Shown piece after piece: positions 44,170 through 52,993 of a stretch of DNA of 64,000 bases. Where the stretch lies: NCBI GenBank assembly GCA_024403035.1, contig JAKSSP010000002.1, positions 62,001 to 126,000 on the forward strand, read 5' to 3'. Made by a program: the position numbers and the translations under genes. How positions within the stretch are numbered: the stretch's first letter is position 1; every line of letters starts with the position of its first letter. The DNA comes from Mogibacterium sp. Lineage in GTDB: Bacteria; Bacillota; Clostridia; Peptostreptococcales; Anaerovoracaceae. The notes beneath the pieces were generated by a model. The model searched no databases and had not been told where the DNA came from. It saw nothing but the letters and a program-made list of their open reading frames with translations.

Positions 44170-45024
44170 TTATTCTACATCGGTATCAAAACCGTACTCC
44201 TGATAAAGCGCTTTGGCATCTTCATTTGTGATGAATGCGATGAAGTCTGCTGCAGCAGCTGACTCTGCGTCATCAGCATCCGGATTCACGATCTGCGCCA
44301 CCGGATAGATGATATTGCCTGTCACATCGTAAGGCACGACCTCAAGGATCTTTACACCATCCTCATGTCCTACTGTATCTGAGAGGTATGTTGTTCCTAC
44401 TTCACATGATGCCTCTTCAACCGCCGCGAGCACCTTGCTCACGTTGCCCTGCTCACTGATCTCGACTCCGCCGAGCTGATCGGACACTTCCTGAGTCGTG
44501 ATGGTCGCAGGGTCCTCAACTTCAACAAGAAGACCGAGATTGATCATGGCCTGTCTTGTGTACTTGCCTACAGGAACGCTTCCGTCGGCGAGAGCTATGC
44601 TCTTTGCTTTTGCGATATCCGCAAGGCCGGTGACTTCTGTCGCGCTGTCAGGCTGAGTAACGACTACGAGCTGACTGTTTACAACGTTGGTCCTTGTACC
44701 CTCGACTACCTGACCGCCCTCTTCAAGCGTGTCCATCTGCTTCTGCGCAGCACTGAAGAACACATCGCAAGGGGCACCTTCCTGGATCTGTGTCAGCAGA
44801 GCGCCGGAGCTGTCAGCGTTGACAACGATGTCTACATCCGGGTTTGCCGCTTCATAGTTTGCCTCCAGTTCGGCCATTACTGCGCCGAGCGAGGCAGCCG
44901 CAAATACATTGACCGTTGTCTTTTCTGCGGGCGCTGCATCTTCACTTTCTCCGCTTCCGCCGCACGCCGTGAGAGCGAAGACCATTGCAAAAGCAATAAA
45001 CAGTGTAAGCAGTTTCTTTTTCAT
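44170..45024 (-). CDS. modA: Molybdate-binding lipoprotein
   Basis: A 284-residue periplasmic-type binding protein with a lipoprotein signal ending in LTACGGS (Cys about 21). Typical ModA features follow: VFAAASLGAVMAELEANY near 40 and the GALLTQIQEGAPCDVFFSA segment near 75. It binds molybdate outside the cell and passes it to ModBC. Tungstate or another oxyanion cannot be excluded. First gene of the modABC-xdhC-like operon; molybdenum is needed by all hydroxylases of the island. Confidence 0.92.
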   Translation of the reverse strand: MKKKLLTLFIAFAMVFALTACGGSGESEDAAPAEKTTVNVFAAASLGAVMAELEANYEAANPDVDIVVNADSSGALLTQIQEGAPCDVFFSAAQKQMDTLEEGGQVVEGTRTNVVNSQLVVVTQPDSATEVTGLADIAKAKSIALADGSVPVGKYTRQAMINLGLLVEVEDPATITTQEVSDQLGGVEISEQGNVSKVLAAVEEASCEVGTTYLSDTVGHEDGVKILEVVPYDVTGNIIYPVAQIVNPDADDAESAAAADFIAFITNEDAKALYQEYGFDTDVE

Positions 45025-45135
45025 GATTACCTTCTTTCGGGTATCACCGCATTACACGGCGATCATTTGAAATAAGTTGTTTATGCCATGATCCCGCGCG
45101 GTTAGGATCAGTAACATCGTGATAAAGATCTTGCT
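45025..45135 (-). promoter_or_regulatory. modA leader with two hairpins
   Basis: Between the MoeA-like stop and the modA start lie two inverted repeats: TGATCC/GGATCA (45089-45110) and ATCACCG/CGGCGAT (45043-45063, one wobble in RNA). The second sits 18 bases upstream of modA, just before the AGAAGG ribosome site. A regulatory leader responding to molybdenum cofactor or molybdate is possible, but 111 bases is short for the known Moco motif and I do not recognise its conserved core. Confidence 0.3.
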
Positions 45136-46158
45136 CTATTTTCCGAATCCGCAATTCGGGAATGTGCAGACTTCACAGTTAAGGCAAAGTCCGCCTTCTC
45201 CAAGCTTGTCGAAGTCACTCTTCTCAAGGATCTCTCCTGTCATTATTCTCGGAAGCACTATGTCGAATATAGTCCTGCGGGCATACATGACGCAGCCCGG
45301 GAGGCCCATGACCGGGATCTTTGTTTCACCATAGTACGCAAGCATGAACATTGCGCCCGGCAGCACCGGCGCTCCGTAAGTTACCGCGCTGCCGCATACA
45401 TTGCGGATGGCGAGCGGTGTCCTGTCATCCGGATCTACGCTCATGCCGCCTGTGCAGACTATCAGGTCACAGCCTTCATCCAGGAATTCCCTGATGCATT
45501 TCTCTATATTCTCGCTCTTATCATCAGATACCTTTACACCGGCTACTTCCGCGCCGGCTTCTTCGAGTTTCTGTATCACAACAGGTGTAAATTCATCTTC
45601 TATGCGTCCAAAGAAGACCTCATTTCCTGTAGCGACTATTCCGGCTTTGCGGTTGATGTAAGGCTCGACTTTCAGTAACGGCTCGTCGCCGGCGACTGCC
45701 TTCACCTGCTCCATCTTCTCTCTTTCGATGACAAGAGGAATGATACGTGTACCCGCAAGCTTATCGCCTTTCTTTACAGGGAAGTCTCCATGGCGGGTCG
45801 CTATCATCATCTGCCCGAAGGAGTTGACCGCAAGAAGCTTCTCTCTGTCGATGCGAAGAACGCCGTCGGTCTCCGAGCAGAGTTCTATCTTGCCTTCTTT
45901 AACTTCGCCGCGTCTGATGTTATCGCCCTTGCAGATAGCACAGAGCACCTCCGCAGCTTCGTTCTCGTGCATCATGCTTTCATCGTTTTCCCAGACGTAG
46001 ATGTTGTCCTTGCCGACTGAAAGCAGCACAGGTATGTCCTCTTCCGTTATTATGTGTCCCTTGCGGAATACCGCGTCCTTTGTGACACCTTTTATTATCT
46101 GTGTGATGTCGTGGCAGATCACCTGACCAACGGCATCCTCTGTTTTCATCAATTTCAT
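45136..46158 (-). CDS. MoeA/MogA-like molybdopterin-binding protein
   Basis: A 340-residue protein. Residues 170-310 form a MoCF_biosynth domain (GIVATGNEVFFGRIED, then CTGGMSVDPDDRTP), as in MoeA and CinA. The N-terminal half is only partly like MoeA. The last 25 residues carry five cysteines (CLNCEVCTFPNCGFGK and a Cys just before in GGLC... context), a likely metal-binding tail absent from E. coli MoeA. It probably acts in molybdenum insertion or in delivery of cofactor to the hydroxylases. Start has AGGGGA; its promoter overlaps a strong palindrome. Confidence 0.82.
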   Translation of the reverse strand: MKLMKTEDAVGQVICHDITQIIKGVTKDAVFRKGHIITEEDIPVLLSVGKDNIYVWENDESMMHENEAAEVLCAICKGDNIRRGEVKEGKIELCSETDGVLRIDREKLLAVNSFGQMMIATRHGDFPVKKGDKLAGTRIIPLVIEREKMEQVKAVAGDEPLLKVEPYINRKAGIVATGNEVFFGRIEDEFTPVVIQKLEEAGAEVAGVKVSDDKSENIEKCIREFLDEGCDLIVCTGGMSVDPDDRTPLAIRNVCGSAVTYGAPVLPGAMFMLAYYGETKIPVMGLPGCVMYARRTIFDIVLPRIMTGEILEKSDFDKLGEGGLCLNCEVCTFPNCGFGK

Positions 46159-46197
46159 GCTTTAGTCCCCTGATATGATTTAGTGCTTAAGACGGTT

Positions 46198-46224
46198 TAA
46201 TAATTAAAACCATTTTAATTATTA
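46198..46224. promoter_or_regulatory. 12-bp perfect inverted repeat, operator-like
   Basis: TAATAATTAAAA and TTTTAATTATTA are exact reverse complements around CCA. The right arm overlaps the -10 box of the MoeA-like gene. The core TAAAACCATTTTA (46205-46217) belongs to a recurring 13-base palindrome found also at 46293-46305 and 54353-54365. Confidence 0.5.
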
Positions 46225-46250
46225 TAACGTTTAATTCGCACCAAATACAA
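46221..46250 (-). promoter_or_regulatory. Promoter of the MoeA-like gene
   Basis: Minus-strand TTGTAT and TATAAT spaced by 18 bases, 63 bases upstream of the start at 46158. The -10 box shares bases with the inverted repeat, which fits repression. Confidence 0.55.
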
Positions 46251-46253
46251 TAA

Positions 46254-46280
46254 AACAGCCCTGATTAGAGCTGTTTTTTT
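46254..46280. terminator. Intrinsic terminator after the M20 amidohydrolase gene
   Basis: AACAGCCCT and AGAGCTGTT form a 9-bp stem with one mismatch and a GATT loop; T-rich sequence follows on both strands (TTATTGT on the minus strand, TTTTTT on the plus strand). It ends the minus-strand transcript coming from the ade-amidohydrolase unit. Confidence 0.75.
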
Positions 46281-46291
46281 ATGTTTTAAAG

Positions 46292-46306
46292 CTAAAACGG
46301 TTTTAG
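46292..46306. promoter_or_regulatory. CTAAAAC-G-GTTTTAG palindrome
   Basis: A perfect 7+7 palindrome one base downstream of the amidohydrolase stop codon. It has the same TAAAAC/GTTTTA core as the sites near 46210 and 54359. Its position between a stop codon and a terminator is not typical for an operator, so it may act as a second site in a repression loop with 46205-46217. Confidence 0.4.
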
Positions 46307-46307
46307 T

Positions 46308-47438
46308 TTATTTGGTCAAAACCGATGCGCAAAGTACCGGCACTGCTGTCTCTGTATAACGGGGATCGACGCAGAATGCGTGGTCGTGCCAAGGAGCGCA
46401 CTTTTTGCCGGGTGTACCGCTTCCTACCCAGTAGAAGAATGACGGCACCTCTTCTCCATACAGCGCGAAATCTTCGGACGCCAGGCATGGATCGACATCC
46501 ACGACATGTTCTGCTCCTGCGGCTGCTTCTGCAGCGCGGTACGCTATATCATAGAGTTCTTCAGGGTTGTCCACTGCCGGTACGACATCGATCACCTCTA
46601 TGCCGCATTTGCACTCATATGCAGCGGCAATGTTCTCCGCCAGTCCTCTCAGTCTCCCATCCATACGCGCATGGGTGTCGTGATCAAAAGATCTGAAATA
46701 ACCGGTTATGACTGCGTCACGCGGAGCCGGTATTTCCGGGCCCCCGGCGACCAGACTGTTGACGGTGCATATGACGGGCTCAAACGGATCGACGTTTTTG
46801 CTCATGACTGTCTGCAGGCTCATGACAAATGTTGCGGCAGCCACTATAGGATCTATGCACTTGTGAGGCGTAGAACCGTGCCCCGTCACACCGGTATAAG
46901 TTATGGTATAGATACTCTTCTCTGACATCAGAGGTCCCCTGTGCACTACCACGTCGCCGCAGTCTACCTCAGGTCTGTTGTGTATGCCAAACATACGGAC
47001 AGGTTTCTGCGGGGCTTTATCAAAAAGCCCATGTTTCAGCGTTGCCTCAGCTCCGCGTGTCCCCTCCTCTGCCGGCTGGAACACAAAGAGAACATTATAT
47101 GGCAGGCCGGCCTTTGCCCTGCACAGATAATGCATGGCTCCAAGCAGTGTCGCCGTATGTGCGTCATGTCCGCACAGATGCCTTGGACCTTCTTCCGTCG
47201 GAAGCGCGTCAATATCTGCCCTGAGGGCGACCGTCTCAGATCTTCCGGCATCGAGCCAGTACACCGCGCCTGTTTCCATGCCGATGTCTACCGGTTCAAC
47301 CGGATAGTCCGCGCAGATGCTGCGGATGTACTCTGTAGTTCTGAATTCCGAGAGCGCTTTTTCAGGCATCTCGTGAAGGACCTTGCGGTGTTTCTCCGCA
47401 AGGTCCACTGACTGTTTCATTAATTCTTTTTCAAACAT
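46308..47438 (-). CDS. M20 family metallo-amidohydrolase
   Basis: A 376-residue M20D-type amidohydrolase (IAA-amino acid hydrolase/N-acyl-amino acid deacylase group). Metal motifs: CGHDAHTA near 88-96, FQPAEEGTRGA near 120, HGSTPHK near 185 and ASEDFALYG near 332. It cleaves an amide or similar bond; the substrate is unknown. The gene lies 2 bases after the adenine deaminase stop and is thus co-transcribed with it, pointing to a nitrogen compound linked to purines. It is not YgeY; the two M20 proteins belong to different subfamilies. The ATG at 47438 has no clear ribosome site. Confidence 0.83.
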   Translation of the reverse strand: MFEKELMKQSVDLAEKHRKVLHEMPEKALSEFRTTEYIRSICADYPVEPVDIGMETGAVYWLDAGRSETVALRADIDALPTEEGPRHLCGHDAHTATLLGAMHYLCRAKAGLPYNVLFVFQPAEEGTRGAEATLKHGLFDKAPQKPVRMFGIHNRPEVDCGDVVVHRGPLMSEKSIYTITYTGVTGHGSTPHKCIDPIVAAATFVMSLQTVMSKNVDPFEPVICTVNSLVAGGPEIPAPRDAVITGYFRSFDHDTHARMDGRLRGLAENIAAAYECKCGIEVIDVVPAVDNPEELYDIAYRAAEAAAGAEHVVDVDPCLASEDFALYGEEVPSFFYWVGSGTPGKKCAPWHDHAFCVDPRYTETAVPVLCASVLTK

Positions 47439-47440
47439 TT

Positions 47441-49147
47441 TTACTTTATGAATCCGGATCCTTTCGCAGATACTCTGTAAAGTCCTCTCGGTGTCACGCG
47501 AAGCTCAGGAATTACCGTAAGAGCCATGAACGACAGTGTTATGAACGGATCGAAGTCCTGTGAGACTCCCATCTCATACGCCTTGTCCTTCATGACCTTG
47601 AGCTTGTCATTGACTTCCTCGAAGTGAACGTCTGTCATCAGCCCCATGATAGGCAGCGGCAGCGTATCAAAGACTTTCCCGTTCTCAACGACAGTATATC
47701 CGCCTTGGACGCGCGCTATCTCATTTACAGCGATAGCGATATCCTCATCGTTGTCGCCTATTACTATGATGTTGTGTGAGTCGTGCGAAACGGATGAAGC
47801 AATGGCTCCTCCCTTTATGCCGTATCCCTTGGTAACGGCTACTCCGATTTTGCCGCTGTTCTGATGTCTCTCAACAGCAGCGATCTTGAGATAACCGTCA
47901 TGCGGTACAAAGTTATCGGTCCTTGGGAAGTGCTCTGTGATATCGCTGGTAACGATCTGCTTAGGCTCCATCCCAATGACATGTGTAGTCTTGGATCTGA
48001 TCGGGAGCTTGAAGTCTGAAGCGCTGACCTTGCTGATATTCACCGTGTGTTTGAGATGCGGCGGGCACTTCTTCACTTTCAAAGGAGCATCCCTGTCGAT
48101 GCGTTTGCCCTTGAAGTAGACGTCAAGCACATTGAAATCCTTCATGTTGTCAAAGATCACAAAGTCTGCCTGATATCCAGGGGCGATGGCTCCAACTGTC
48201 TTGAGGCCGTAGCATTTAGCGGTGTTGATCGTAGCCATCTTGATGGCCTTGAACGGATCGAGTCCCAGCTGAACTGCCCTTCTTACGTTGTAGACGATAT
48301 GACCTTCTCTGAGGATATCTTCGATGTGCTTATCATCTGTGCAGAAGCTGAAGTTTTCCGTGTCGATTCCGGTCCTTACGATGCCGCTGATGATGTCATC
48401 CACGTTGTGAGCTGCTGATCCTTCACGGACGTGTACGTGTATTCCTCTTCTGGCTTCTTCAAGAGCGTACTCGAATGACGAAGCCTCGTGGTCTGTATCG
48501 ACTCCAGCCAGCTTGTAGGCCGACAGCTTTCTGTTAGGCAGGAAAGGCGCGTGTCCGTCTATCGTCTGATGGTCGAAGAGCGCGAATTTCGCGAACATCC
48601 TCGGATCGCCGTCGATTACAGCATCGTCGTCCATTACCTCTCCAAGGCCCAGTATGCGCTCGTTACCCACGAATGGATACATGTCGTTTGCCGCGAACAT
48701 GCAGCCGTTATCATCGATGTTGGTCGCAGGCACGCATGAAGGCATCATCACGAACACATTTGCGTTTGACTTTTCAGTCTGGTCGAGAATGTACCTGATG
48801 CCGTCCGCTCCGGATACATTGCATGCCTCATGAGGGTCCACAATGAATGTAGTGGTGCCGAATAAAGCTGCTGTAGCTACCAGCTCTGCAGGAGCGACCA
48901 TAGTAGACTCAAGATGCAGGTGAGCATCTATGAATCCCGGAGCTATGCACGCGCCGTTAAGATCCACCTCTTTTTTGCCATGGATAGATCTTGAAACACC
49001 GATGATGATCCCGTCCTTCACACCGATATTTCCTTCAACGACCTCGCCGGTGAATACGTCGACTATACTGCAGTTTTTGAAAATGAGGTCGGCCTTGACC
49101 TTTCCAAGCGCAGCCGGCGCCAGTTTCTTATATGTCTCGTATTTCAA
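47441..49147 (-). CDS. ade: Adenine deaminase
   Basis: A 568-residue Ade of the AdeC type: metal motif DAHLHLEST near 77, HGHAPF-type segment DGHAPFLP near 203, and the C-terminal family extension ending in GLYRVSAKGSGF. It deaminates adenine to hypoxanthine, which feeds xanthine dehydrogenase. The start is a TTG at 49147 preceded by AAAGGAG six bases upstream. Downstream of the BMP transporter genes and upstream of the M20 gene; a purine-uptake-and-deamination unit is the simplest reading. Confidence 0.95.
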   Translation of the reverse strand: MKYETYKKLAPAALGKVKADLIFKNCSIVDVFTGEVVEGNIGVKDGIIIGVSRSIHGKKEVDLNGACIAPGFIDAHLHLESTMVAPAELVATAALFGTTTFIVDPHEACNVSGADGIRYILDQTEKSNANVFVMMPSCVPATNIDDNGCMFAANDMYPFVGNERILGLGEVMDDDAVIDGDPRMFAKFALFDHQTIDGHAPFLPNRKLSAYKLAGVDTDHEASSFEYALEEARRGIHVHVREGSAAHNVDDIISGIVRTGIDTENFSFCTDDKHIEDILREGHIVYNVRRAVQLGLDPFKAIKMATINTAKCYGLKTVGAIAPGYQADFVIFDNMKDFNVLDVYFKGKRIDRDAPLKVKKCPPHLKHTVNISKVSASDFKLPIRSKTTHVIGMEPKQIVTSDITEHFPRTDNFVPHDGYLKIAAVERHQNSGKIGVAVTKGYGIKGGAIASSVSHDSHNIIVIGDNDEDIAIAVNEIARVQGGYTVVENGKVFDTLPLPIMGLMTDVHFEEVNDKLKVMKDKAYEMGVSQDFDPFITLSFMALTVIPELRVTPRGLYRVSAKGSGFIK

Positions 49148-49173
49148 GGTATTCTCCTTTCAACGTATGAACT

Positions 49174-49195
49174 GAAAGGCGCTTGCGCGCCTTTC
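49174..49195. terminator. Hairpin between the ABC permease and ade
   Basis: GAAAGGCGC and GCGCCTTTC form a perfect 9-bp stem with a TTGC loop. Neither strand has a proper T-run, so it is probably an attenuating or RNA-stabilising hairpin rather than a full terminator. Confidence 0.5.
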
Positions 49196-49217
49196 GAATA
49201 ATACCACTGTTAATGAT

Positions 49218-50204
49218 TTACCGGTCTTCTCTGAAGTACGGTAGTCCGAGCGCTTCAGGAGGCTGGTTCTCGTGTTTGTTCCTCAGGCTGATTGCTATGA
49301 GCATGATGATCGTAACGAGGTACGGAAGCATCTTGTAGATCTCTTTCATAGCGAAGTTGGTTCCCGTAGGTATGTACAGATACAGGATGTACAGTCCGCC
49401 AAAGAGGATCGATTCCCAGATGGCCCAGTTAGGACGCCATATCGAGAATATTACGAGTGCGATGGCGAGCCATCCGCGGTCTCCGAACGCGTCGTTCGAC
49501 CATACGCCGTTGGCGTAGTCAAGAACGTAGAACAGTCCGCCGATCCCCGCGATCATGCAGCCAATGCAGATCGAGAAGTACTTGTATCTGTTGATGTTGA
49601 TACCTGCAGCGTCAGCCGTGGCAGGGTTTTCTCCGACAGCTCTCAGTTCGAGGCCCGTACGGGTCTTATTCAGCATGTAGGCGGTCAGAATAGCTATGAT
49701 GATCGCCACATATGTCATGAAGCTGTATGAGAACAGCAGCTCCCCTACGACTCCGGCCTTGCCGGCAAACGGCAGCGTAGTCTTGAAGGCCTTGCTTGTT
49801 GCGGACAGTGTGATCGAAGGAACTTCTGCTCCTGTCAGCTTGATGATGGAACCGCCAAAGAAGTTGCCGAAGCCTACTCCGAAGGTGGTCATAGCAAGTC
49901 CTGTTACGTTCTGGTTGGCTCTGAGCGTTACCGTCAGGAAGCAGAATATGAGTCCCATCATCAGCGCTCCCAGCATGCATGTGATTATCGGTATTATCAC
50001 GCCGATCACAGGGTTGAATGGGCCTCCTGAATTCTCATACATGAACGATCCGATTACACCGCATATGGCTCCGACGTACATGACGCCCGGGATACCGAGG
50101 TTAAGGCTGCCGGATTTCTCGTTGAGCGTCTCTCCGACGCAGCCGAGAAGCAGAGGTATACTCTGCACGATGGCTCTCGGCAGAAATGTTACTAAACTAA
50201 ACAT
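49218..50204 (-). CDS. BMP-type ABC transporter permease (second subunit)
   Basis: A 328-residue branched-chain-type permease (BPD_transp_2 family) with eight to ten hydrophobic segments and the motif ENPATADAAGININRYKY near 205. It corresponds to YufQ/NupQ of nucleoside ABC importers. It overlaps the preceding permease gene by 8 bases; ribosome site AAAGGAGG. Confidence 0.88.
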   Translation of the reverse strand: MFSLVTFLPRAIVQSIPLLLGCVGETLNEKSGSLNLGIPGVMYVGAICGVIGSFMYENSGGPFNPVIGVIIPIITCMLGALMMGLIFCFLTVTLRANQNVTGLAMTTFGVGFGNFFGGSIIKLTGAEVPSITLSATSKAFKTTLPFAGKAGVVGELLFSYSFMTYVAIIIAILTAYMLNKTRTGLELRAVGENPATADAAGININRYKYFSICIGCMIAGIGGLFYVLDYANGVWSNDAFGDRGWLAIALVIFSIWRPNWAIWESILFGGLYILYLYIPTGTNFAMKEIYKMLPYLVTIIMLIAISLRNKHENQPPEALGLPYFREDR

Positions 50205-51306
50205 CTGCAGCCTCCTTTCTGTGTGACTTGCGGAAATGTATCTGATAATTGATGAAGAACTCGCTTCCTATTACGAAGAACAGGATTATACCCGTGAGTA
50301 TGTCTCCGTATGATCTGTTGAGTCCGAATGCCATCGATATCTCGCTTCCGCCCTTGGCCATGAACACCATCAGGAGTCCTGACAGAATCATTCCGATAGG
50401 ATTGAAATGTGCCAGCCACGCGACCATGACGCCGAGGAAGCCTTTGCCTCCTTCTATGGTCGTTGTCATGGTGTGGTCGGTGCCTGCTACAAGCAGCCAG
50501 CCTGTCAGTCCGCAGATGAGTCCGCAAAGGACCAACGTACGTATAATGACCTTGCTGACATTGATCCCGACGTATCTGGCGGTGTTCTCGCTCTCGCCTA
50601 CTACGGAAAGCTCATATCCATGCTTTGTGTACTTCAGGTAGATGTACATGAAGATGGTCACTATCACGGATACGATAACGATCAGCATGTATGGATTGTT
50701 TGCTATTGTAGGCAGCCATCCTATGCGTGTAGTCTGGTTGATAACTCCGATCTTTCCGGCGCCTTTCGGATTCTCCCATATGATGATGAAGTATGCGACG
50801 ATTTGGGTCGCCACATAGTTCATCATAAGTGTGAACAGGGTCTCGTTCGTATTCCATTTAGCTCTGCAGAAAGCAGGGATGAAGGCCCAGAGTGCGCCTG
50901 CAGCAAGGGCTGCGACGCATGAAAGCAGCATGATCGCCACACTCGGAAGCTTGCCTGTCATCGTGATCATCACCGCGGTAGTGGCGAGCACTCCTGCCAT
51001 TACCTGGCCGCCTCCTCCGAGATTCCAGAACTTCATTTTGAATGCCGGAGCCAGCGCGACAGCGATGAGCAGCAATGATGCAAGTTCTTTCAGAAGAGCC
51101 CACAGTTTACGCGGACTTCCGAACGATCCTTCAAACATCTTTGCATAAACAGCCAGAGGATTCAGGTGTGTAGTGATGGTTGTGATGATGGCACAGAAGA
51201 TAAGTGCTGCAAGTATGCCTCCCAGCCTGATCGCCCACTCCTGTTTCTTAGGGATCATTTTACGCTTGGTTATGTGGATCAATGGTTCCTTGGTTTTCTT
51301 ATCCAT
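50197..51306 (-). CDS. BMP-type ABC transporter permease (first subunit)
   Basis: A permease of about 369 residues of the same family (YufP/NupP-like), with a hydrophilic N-terminus (MDKKTKEPLIHITKRK) and some ten hydrophobic segments; the conserved GESENTARYVGINV loop lies near 240. Start at 51306 is chosen because GGAGGTG is seven bases upstream; the in-frame ATG at 51321 is part of that ribosome site. It overlaps the ATPase gene by 8 bases. Confidence 0.88.
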   Translation of the reverse strand: MDKKTKEPLIHITKRKMIPKKQEWAIRLGGILAALIFCAIITTITTHLNPLAVYAKMFEGSFGSPRKLWALLKELASLLLIAVALAPAFKMKFWNLGGGGQVMAGVLATTAVMITMTGKLPSVAIMLLSCVAALAAGALWAFIPAFCRAKWNTNETLFTLMMNYVATQIVAYFIIIWENPKGAGKIGVINQTTRIGWLPTIANNPYMLIVIVSVIVTIFMYIYLKYTKHGYELSVVGESENTARYVGINVSKVIIRTLVLCGLICGLTGWLLVAGTDHTMTTTIEGGKGFLGVMVAWLAHFNPIGMILSGLLMVFMAKGGSEISMAFGLNRSYGDILTGIILFFVIGSEFFINYQIHFRKSHRKEAADV

Positions 51307-52873
51307 TTGCTTCACCTCCAAGCTTTGTCATGAGCAGACCTACTCCGTTCTTATCCGCCGTTCTGCCGTCTACTATTCCGCTCACTTTGCCTCCGCAAAG
51401 GACCAGTATGCGGTCTGATAACTCAAGCAGCACGTCGAGGTCCTCGCCGACAAATATGACGGCTACTCCGCGTTCCTTCTGCTGGTTTACGAGATCGTAT
51501 ATGATATACGACGCGTTGATGTCGAGTCCTCTTACCGCGTAAGCCGACATGAGCACAGTAGGATTCATGGCGATCTCACGGCCAACCAGCACCTTCTGTA
51601 CATTACCTCCGGAGAGTCTGCGTACCGGTGTTTCAAGGCTCGGAGTCACAACCTCAAGTTCTTCTACGACTTTCTCAGCAAGATCTCTAGGAGTCTTGCG
51701 GTCGGTGAATCCAACGATCTTGCCCTTTCTCCTGAATGATCTGAGCATCATGTTGTCAACAAGGTCCATGCTGGCAACAAGTCCCATACCCAGTCTGTCT
51801 TCAGGGACGAACGCGAGCGATACTCCCTTGGCGTCGATTTCCAGATCGCTCAGTTCTGCAAGATTCGTTTCAGTGCCGTCGTCCTCAACGTAAAGTATCT
51901 CGCCTTTTTCTATTGGCTGAAGACCGGCTATAGCTTCAAGAAGCTCTTTTTGGCCGCAACCGGAAATACCGGCTATTCCCAGGACCTCGCCCGTGTTTGC
52001 GGTGAATGATACATCGTCAAGCTTAAGCAGGCCGTCTTCCGACCTTACAGTCAGGCCCTTCACTTTGATCCTAGGCTTCACGTCATGCGGCTCAGGTCTG
52101 TCTATATTGAGTTTGACCTCACGCCCAACCATCATGTTGGTCATTTCCTGAGCGTTGGTCTCCTTTGTAATCAGTGTTCCGATATATTCGCCCTTGCGAA
52201 GTATGGCTACCTTGTCTGAAATAGCCTCCACCTCGTGCAGCTTGTGTGTGATGATGACTACCGTCTTTCCGTCTTCTCTCATGTTCCGGAGCACCGCAAA
52301 GAGTTTTTCGGTCTCCTGCGGAGTCAGTACAGCGGTAGGCTCGTCGAGTATAAGTATGTCCGCACCTTTATAAAGGACCTTTACGATCTCTACTGTCTGC
52401 TTCTGAGACACGGACATGTCGTAGACTTTCTGATCCGGATCTACATCGAATCCGTAAAGATCGCATATCTCGCGTATCTTCTTTGACGCTTTCTCGACAT
52501 CGAGTTTGCTGAATCCCTTGATCTTTTTCCCGTCTTCGGAATCCTGGTCTATGCCGAGTATGATATTCTGCGCTGCGGTAAAGACATTGACGAGTTTGAA
52601 GTGCTGATGGATCATTCCGATGCCCAGGTCGGATGCGACTTTAGGAGAAGATATAACGACAGGCTCGCCGTCTATATAGATCTCGCCTTCATCCGGAAAA
52701 TATATTCCCGAGAGCATGTTCATCAGCGTCGTCTTGCCCGAACCATTCTCTCCGAGGAGTGATAATATCTCTCCGCGGTAGATATCGAGATCGACATTCT
52801 TGTTGGCAGTGATGGTGCCGAATGTCTTGGTAATGTTTCTCATCGAAACTGCGGGTGTTCTGCTGTCTTGCAA
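51299..52873 (-). CDS. BMP-type ABC transporter, duplicated ATP-binding protein
   Basis: A 524-residue protein with two ABC domains as in YufO/NupO and RbsA-like importers. The first has GENGSGKTTLMNML near 38 and Walker B DILILDEPTAVLT near 163. In the second, Walker A is degraded to GISGCGQKELLEAI near 305 and the signature reads RLSGGNVQKVLVGRE near 405, as is usual in this family. The start is a TTG at 52873 with AAAGGGGG eight bases upstream; an ATG at 52843 is possible. Substrate: purine nucleosides or bases by family and context. Confidence 0.9.
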   Translation of the reverse strand: MQDSRTPAVSMRNITKTFGTITANKNVDLDIYRGEILSLLGENGSGKTTLMNMLSGIYFPDEGEIYIDGEPVVISSPKVASDLGIGMIHQHFKLVNVFTAAQNIILGIDQDSEDGKKIKGFSKLDVEKASKKIREICDLYGFDVDPDQKVYDMSVSQKQTVEIVKVLYKGADILILDEPTAVLTPQETEKLFAVLRNMREDGKTVVIITHKLHEVEAISDKVAILRKGEYIGTLITKETNAQEMTNMMVGREVKLNIDRPEPHDVKPRIKVKGLTVRSEDGLLKLDDVSFTANTGEVLGIAGISGCGQKELLEAIAGLQPIEKGEILYVEDDGTETNLAELSDLEIDAKGVSLAFVPEDRLGMGLVASMDLVDNMMLRSFRRKGKIVGFTDRKTPRDLAEKVVEELEVVTPSLETPVRRLSGGNVQKVLVGREIAMNPTVLMSAYAVRGLDINASYIIYDLVNQQKERGVAVIFVGEDLDVLLELSDRILVLCGGKVSGIVDGRTADKNGVGLLMTKLGGEANG

Positions 52874-52919
52874 AATAATACCCCCTTTCGAAGATCTGAT
52901 AATTCGCTTTCTTTTAAAA

Positions 52920-52953
52920 CATGGCCGGTCCCGCCTTCACGAGACCGGCCATG
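52920..52953 (-). terminator. Partial terminator between the binding protein and the transporter genes
   Basis: An 11-bp perfect stem (CATGGCCGGTC and GACCGGCCATG) with a 12-base loop, then TTTT on the minus strand. Such a leaky terminator after the binding-protein gene gives more binding protein than membrane components. Confidence 0.75.
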
Positions 52954-52993
52954 CTATTGACAGTTATGCTGTTGTGGATATCAAACCTGCAGT

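Noticed and set aside
45025..45135. Molybdenum cofactor riboswitch before modA
   Set aside because: Two hairpins exist, but the region is short and the conserved core cannot be recognised; kept only as a low-confidence leader feature.
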